A DNA stretch of 64,000 nt from RYN-230 sp963851025 (GTDB lineage: Bacteria > Actinomycetota > Actinomycetes > Streptosporangiales > Streptosporangiaceae): assembly GCA_963851025.1 (NCBI GenBank), contig CAWKOA010000001.1, positions 62,001 to 126,000 on the forward strand, read 5' to 3'. A program made the translations under genes and the position numbers. Below, in pieces: positions 60,746-64,000 of the stretch. The first letter of the stretch is position 1. Each line of letters begins with the position of its first letter. The notes beneath the pieces are model-generated. The model did no database searches. It saw only the letters and a program-made list of their open reading frames with translations, and was not told where the DNA came from.

Positions 60746-61093
60746 TCAGCCGGGGGCCTGACCGGACGGGCTGGCGGCGTCCAGGGCGTACTTGCCCCGG
60801 CGGGACCCGGCCTCGTCGGTCAGCCGCAGGACAGCCTGCGCGGCCCCGATGAGCCCGGCGTCCCCGCCAGCACCCTCCGCTTCCAGGGCCTTGGCCAGCG
60901 GGCGGCCCCATCTCGCGGGGTCCTCCGCGTGCTGTCTGAGCACCATGGCGCCGTTCGGGCGGCCAGTAAGCCGCTGGCGGGCCAGCTCCAGAAGCCCGGC
61001 GTGCGCGTCCGGTAAGGCGGCCGGGACACCGCCGCGGTGCGCGGCCCTGGCTCCGGCCGCCAGCGCGGTCACGATGAGCGTGGTCGGGTCCAT
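60746..61093 (-). CDS. Conserved actinomycete hypothetical protein
   Basis: A 115-aa protein. The start (MDPTTLIVTALAAGARAAHR) and the segment ARQRLTGRPNGAMVLRQHAE are reminiscent of small actinomycete proteins often found beside STAND or signalling ATPases; the end (GSRRGKYALDAA) also fits. No catalytic motif was recognised. It begins 45 nt after the stop of the large membrane protein and is probably in its operon. Confidence 0.65.
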   Translation of the reverse strand: MDPTTLIVTALAAGARAAHRGGVPAALPDAHAGLLELARQRLTGRPNGAMVLRQHAEDPARWGRPLAKALEAEGAGGDAGLIGAAQAVLRLTDEAGSRRGKYALDAASPSGQAPG

Positions 61094-61138
61094 CTCACTC
61101 CTCGGTCGGCTGCATCCGGGCCTGGGCCCGGCGCCGGG

Positions 61139-63160
61139 TCACCGGGGTTCACCGTGACCCCCTGCAGTCTGGCCTAGCGCCGTCCGATCCGGGCCGGTTT
61201 GCCCCAGGGTGACGCCCGGGCGGGACAGTTCCGGCCGGCCCGCCCCGGCCAGGTCGCCGGCCGCCGGGCCGGACCGCTGCACGTCAGCCGGGTCGGGCAG
61301 CGGCGAGGTACTGACCCGGGGCAGGGTGACGATGGCCGGGTCGCATTCCACGGAGGTGAGCACCGGGCCGCCGGAGCCCCGGGTGACCAGCAGCAGCGCC
61401 TGGTCGGGCAGGTTCTGCAGGACCGCGGGCTCGACCTCGTACTCGTAGACCCGCTGGCTGGCCGCGGCGTTGCTCCAGTTGGTGCTCTCGGCCCAGGAGC
61501 GGGCAGTGGACCAGTTCCGGGACACCGACCTGCTCCGGGAGTGACGCCGGGATTCGTCGTGGCCCGGGTTCCGCAGCCCGCGCCGCAGGGGCGTGCCCTG
61601 CCACCCCGGGTGGCCGCCGATGTGGATGGTGTCGGTAACCGTCTGGCCCTCGGTCTCGGTGATCGTGTGCGTGTCGCTGCCCCCCAGGGAAGCGGTCACG
61701 TTGGAGAGCACGAACCGGTGCTGCCTGCCGATGTAGGCCGCGGCCTGCTCCGCCTCGGCGTGGTGGCCCAGCCGCATGAACGCGGCGGCACCGCCGCCGA
61801 GCATGCCCAGCCCGGTGTCGCGCAGATGGCGGAACAGCAGGGTCAGCGGAACGCCGCGCCGCTCGCACGCCCCGGCCAGCCGTTCCAGGTGCGGGCGGCT
61901 GATCTCGTCCGCACCGGCGATGATGACGGCCGGGGCCGGGTCGTTGCTGCTGGTCACCTGGACGGTGAGCCACTGGACCGCCAGCGCGGCCAGGACCTCG
62001 CCGCGGGCGCTCCGCGCCGCGGGCTCCAGGGCCAGGCAGGTGTAGTAGGCCGGCGGCTCAGGAGTGGCCGGGGGCTGGCCGGGCTGCCCGGTATTGGCCA
62101 GATCCGTGTGCTGGGCCAGCGCGGTCAGGAAGGCCTCGATCCGTACTAAATTCGGCTCGATCTGGCGCCGGTACTCCGCGGGGAACAAGTCCGCCGAGAT
62201 GAGCGCCTGCTCGGCCGGGGTGAGCACGGAGCCGTGGTCGGCGTGGCCGAGGGCCGCCCGGACCGCCGCGGCCAGCCGGACCGGCGTGACGTCACCGCCG
62301 AGCGCACCGTGCAGCTGCTCCAGGACCCGGGTGTCCACGGCCCGCTCGGCACGGGCGGCACCCGCGCTGCCACCGGCGTGCACCGCCTCGGCCAGGGCGT
62401 CCGCGAACTGGGCCGCCGACAGCCCGGCCAGCACGCCGGAGGCGCCCAGCTGGGCGGGCAGCAGCCAGACCGCCGTGGGCACGCCCGCGGCCCGGGCCGT
62501 GTCGGTCAGCTCCTGGCAGATCACCTCGCCGGTCAGGTCCACGGCCAGCACCGGCTGGCTGGCCAGCAGGGAGGTGCCGTGCGTGGTGAGCAGGGCCTGC
62601 CAGCCGCGCAGGCTGCCGCCGAACACGTCGGCCCGCAGCGTGCTGGCCGGAAGCTCGGCGCTGCCCCACTCGGCCGCGTGCTCCAGCCGCCTCAGCTCGT
62701 CCCGCTGCCAGGCGTCCGCCCGCTGCTGCCAGGCCGCGGCCGCCCGCTCGTGATCGTCGGGGACCCGGGTCACGGCGGCCGCGGCCAGGCGCGCCCTGCG
62801 CCACCGCAGGAAGGTGAGCGTCATGCCCGGGCCGCAGATCAGCAGGGCGATCAGGTCGCTGACGACCGGCGGGCCGCTGCCGTTGATGTTGGCCGCGCAG
62901 CCGTTGGCCAGCAGCAGCACGACGAACAGCAGGGTGCTGGGGATCCCCAGGAACTTCCGGATCTTCCGGTACGCCTGGTCGGCCGACTCAGCCCGCTGCG
63001 CCGCGGCGGCCCGCATCGCCTCGAGGTCGGGCCGGGGCTCGGGGAACGGCGCGGCGAGCTGGCGGCGGTCGCGGAACACCCAGCCCAGCCGGGGTCCCGG
63101 GGTGAACAGGCTGGCCCGCCGGTCCGCCGGGTCCGCGACCGGTGCTGGCGGCATGCTCAT
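61139..63160 (-). CDS. Large membrane protein with a conjugation-ATPase-like C-terminal region
   Basis: A 673-aa protein. Two hydrophobic segments (STLLFVVLLLANGCAANING, DLIALLICGPGMTLTFLRW, about residues 75-120) are followed by a large cytoplasmic part. Residues 470-610 carry a TraG/HerA-like C-terminal pattern: FVLSNVTASLGGSDTHTITE, a Ser-rich SRSRSVSRNWSTARSWAES stretch and VEPAVLQNLPDQALLLVTRG. The position expected for Walker A (LAVDLTGEVICQELTDT) lacks a P-loop, so it may be an inactive relative of VirD4/TraG-type ATPases. The ATG at 63160 follows GGGGAG. Confidence 0.7.
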   Translation of the reverse strand: MSMPPAPVADPADRRASLFTPGPRLGWVFRDRRQLAAPFPEPRPDLEAMRAAAAQRAESADQAYRKIRKFLGIPSTLLFVVLLLANGCAANINGSGPPVVSDLIALLICGPGMTLTFLRWRRARLAAAAVTRVPDDHERAAAAWQQRADAWQRDELRRLEHAAEWGSAELPASTLRADVFGGSLRGWQALLTTHGTSLLASQPVLAVDLTGEVICQELTDTARAAGVPTAVWLLPAQLGASGVLAGLSAAQFADALAEAVHAGGSAGAARAERAVDTRVLEQLHGALGGDVTPVRLAAAVRAALGHADHGSVLTPAEQALISADLFPAEYRRQIEPNLVRIEAFLTALAQHTDLANTGQPGQPPATPEPPAYYTCLALEPAARSARGEVLAALAVQWLTVQVTSSNDPAPAVIIAGADEISRPHLERLAGACERRGVPLTLLFRHLRDTGLGMLGGGAAAFMRLGHHAEAEQAAAYIGRQHRFVLSNVTASLGGSDTHTITETEGQTVTDTIHIGGHPGWQGTPLRRGLRNPGHDESRRHSRSRSVSRNWSTARSWAESTNWSNAAASQRVYEYEVEPAVLQNLPDQALLLVTRGSGGPVLTSVECDPAIVTLPRVSTSPLPDPADVQRSGPAAGDLAGAGRPELSRPGVTLGQTGPDRTALGQTAGGHGEPR

Positions 63161-63457
63161 GCCGATCACTCCCCTGGGCCTGGGTGGCTCCGGCCGGGCT
63201 GAACGCGGAACCCCGCACCCTGGTAGGCAAGTCGCGATGCTACCAAATGCCCGCCGGCCGCTTCTTTCCCCGGAGACGGCCACGGCCCCCCGTGTTTCCG
63301 CCAGATAAACAACCGCGCACCGCATTACTGCCGCGTTTCGTCTCCCGGGCGCCCCATTGACCGGAGCCGCCCTCCGTCTTAGCGTCGGTGCCAGCTGAAT
63401 GTTTTGGTGTGCAAAATTTCCGGCCATACTCACCGCTGGCAGTCAGAGGGGTCGGCC

Positions 63458-64000
63458 ATGCGCCTTTACCAGACGGGCGCGCTGCTGACCGGCGCGCGCA
63501 GTGAGCTCATCCCGCACGCCGGCGTGCTGGTCGACGGCACCCGGATCGTCGCGGCCGGGCCGCTCGATTCCCTCGAGGCAGAGCACGGCCTGCCCCCGGA
63601 CGTGGTTGACCTCGGTGATCTGACGGTGCTGCCCGGGCTGGTGGACGCGCACGTTCACCTGGGCTTCGACGGCGGCCCCGGCCCGGTGGCCCGGATGAAC
63701 GCGGAAACCGATACCGAGCAGCTGATTCTCATGCTGCGCAGTGCCCGTGAGCTGCTCTCGGCGGGCGTCACCACCGCGCGGGACCTGGGCGCGCGGTCTT
63801 TCCTCGACGTCGCGGTCCGGGCCGCGATCGCGAGCGGGATGGCCGAGGGCCCGCGGCTGGTGACCGCGGCCCGGCCGCTCACCCCGACCGGCGGGCACTG
63901 CTGGTTCATGGGCGGGGAGTGTGACAGCGCGGACGAGCTGCGCCGGATGGTGCGGCTGCACCACAAGATGGGCGCCGACTTCGTCAAGGTCATGTCCACC
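63458..64000 (+). CDS. Amidohydrolase (imidazolonepropionase-like), N-terminal part
   Basis: A 181-codon fragment running off the window. YQTGALLTGARSELIPHAGV is the typical start, LTVLPGLVDAHVHLGFDGGP gives the HxH metal ligands, then LLSAGVTTARDLGARSFLD and LTPTGGHCWFMGGE with a further His. AGAGGGG precedes the ATG. Family members hydrolyse cyclic amides or peptide-like bonds; the substrate cannot be told from this part. Confidence 0.88.
   Translation, partial: MRLYQTGALLTGARSELIPHAGVLVDGTRIVAAGPLDSLEAEHGLPPDVVDLGDLTVLPGLVDAHVHLGFDGGPGPVARMNAETDTEQLILMLRSARELLSAGVTTARDLGARSFLDVAVRAAIASGMAEGPRLVTAARPLTPTGGHCWFMGGECDSADELRRMVRLHHKMGADFVKVMST

Noticed and set aside
61199..63202. Long plus-strand frames opposite the large membrane protein
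   Set aside because: Gly/Arg/Ala-rich antisense translations typical of high-GC DNA; the minus strand has membrane helices, a start and a ribosome site.

Overview
The window comes from a very high-GC filamentous actinomycete. The supporting gene content is Scr1/DUF5753 XRE regulators with DUF397 partners, SAV2177/DUF574 methyltransferases, an NDMA-dependent alcohol dehydrogenase, a mycothiol-dependent (MDMPI-type) enzyme, GTP-dependent PEP carboxykinase and many GTG starts. No rRNA, tRNA, CRISPR array, transposase or phage gene was recognised.

Layout. 0-26 kb is chromosomal metabolism and regulation: the C-terminal end of a membrane-anchored Ser/Thr kinase, an XRE regulator and a DUF574 methyltransferase, msrA/msrB, a VOC protein, an FKBP, a secreted GH16 glucanase, a GMC oxidoreductase, a DUF397/XRE cluster, a RamB-like regulator divergent from pckG, an acyltransferase with an alpha/beta hydrolase, a two-component system with a CPBP protease, a flavin monooxygenase/reductase pair, and a secreted beta-helix protein.

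26-44 kb is the most interesting part. A minus-strand operon (40.7 to 31.4 kb) matches the FxSxx-COOH (triceptide) RiPP system. It holds a 65-aa precursor ending FNSAI (fxsA), a radical SAM/SPASM maturase with an extra HExxH domain (fxsB), an AAC(3)-like acetyltransferase, two TIR-type FxsC proteins, a KGGTGR ATPase and an NB-ARC/TPR protein (together a split fxsT). Facing it on the plus strand are a TIR protein overlapping a second ParA-NB-ARC-TPR protein and an alpha/beta hydrolase. Divergent from fxsA is a membrane protein with TrkA-N-like and RyR-like regions. The region thus couples a cyclophane-peptide pathway to NLR-like signalling parts. By eye it has lower GC than its flanks, which suggests lateral acquisition.

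44-64 kb holds an NDMA-dependent ADH followed by a fused MoxR-AAA/VWA protein, several secreted proteins (G1 peptidase, NlpC/P60, GH26-like), a winged-helix regulator with a paired palindromic operator, a truncated ECF sigma factor, a second DUF574 methyltransferase, an SMR transporter, an OmpR-type two-component system, a 36-aa membrane peptide coupled to a DedA protein, a membrane protein resembling the C-terminal part of conjugation ATPases, and the start of an amidohydrolase.

Data quality. At least eight genes in the GC-rich parts carry single-base frameshifts inside conserved domains (GNAT, GH16, GMC oxidoreductase, RamB-like, acyltransferase, hydrolase, histidine kinase, CPBP protease). 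The 26-44 kb region is almost free of them. Sequencing or assembly indels in GC-rich runs are a likely cause, so these genes may be intact in the organism.
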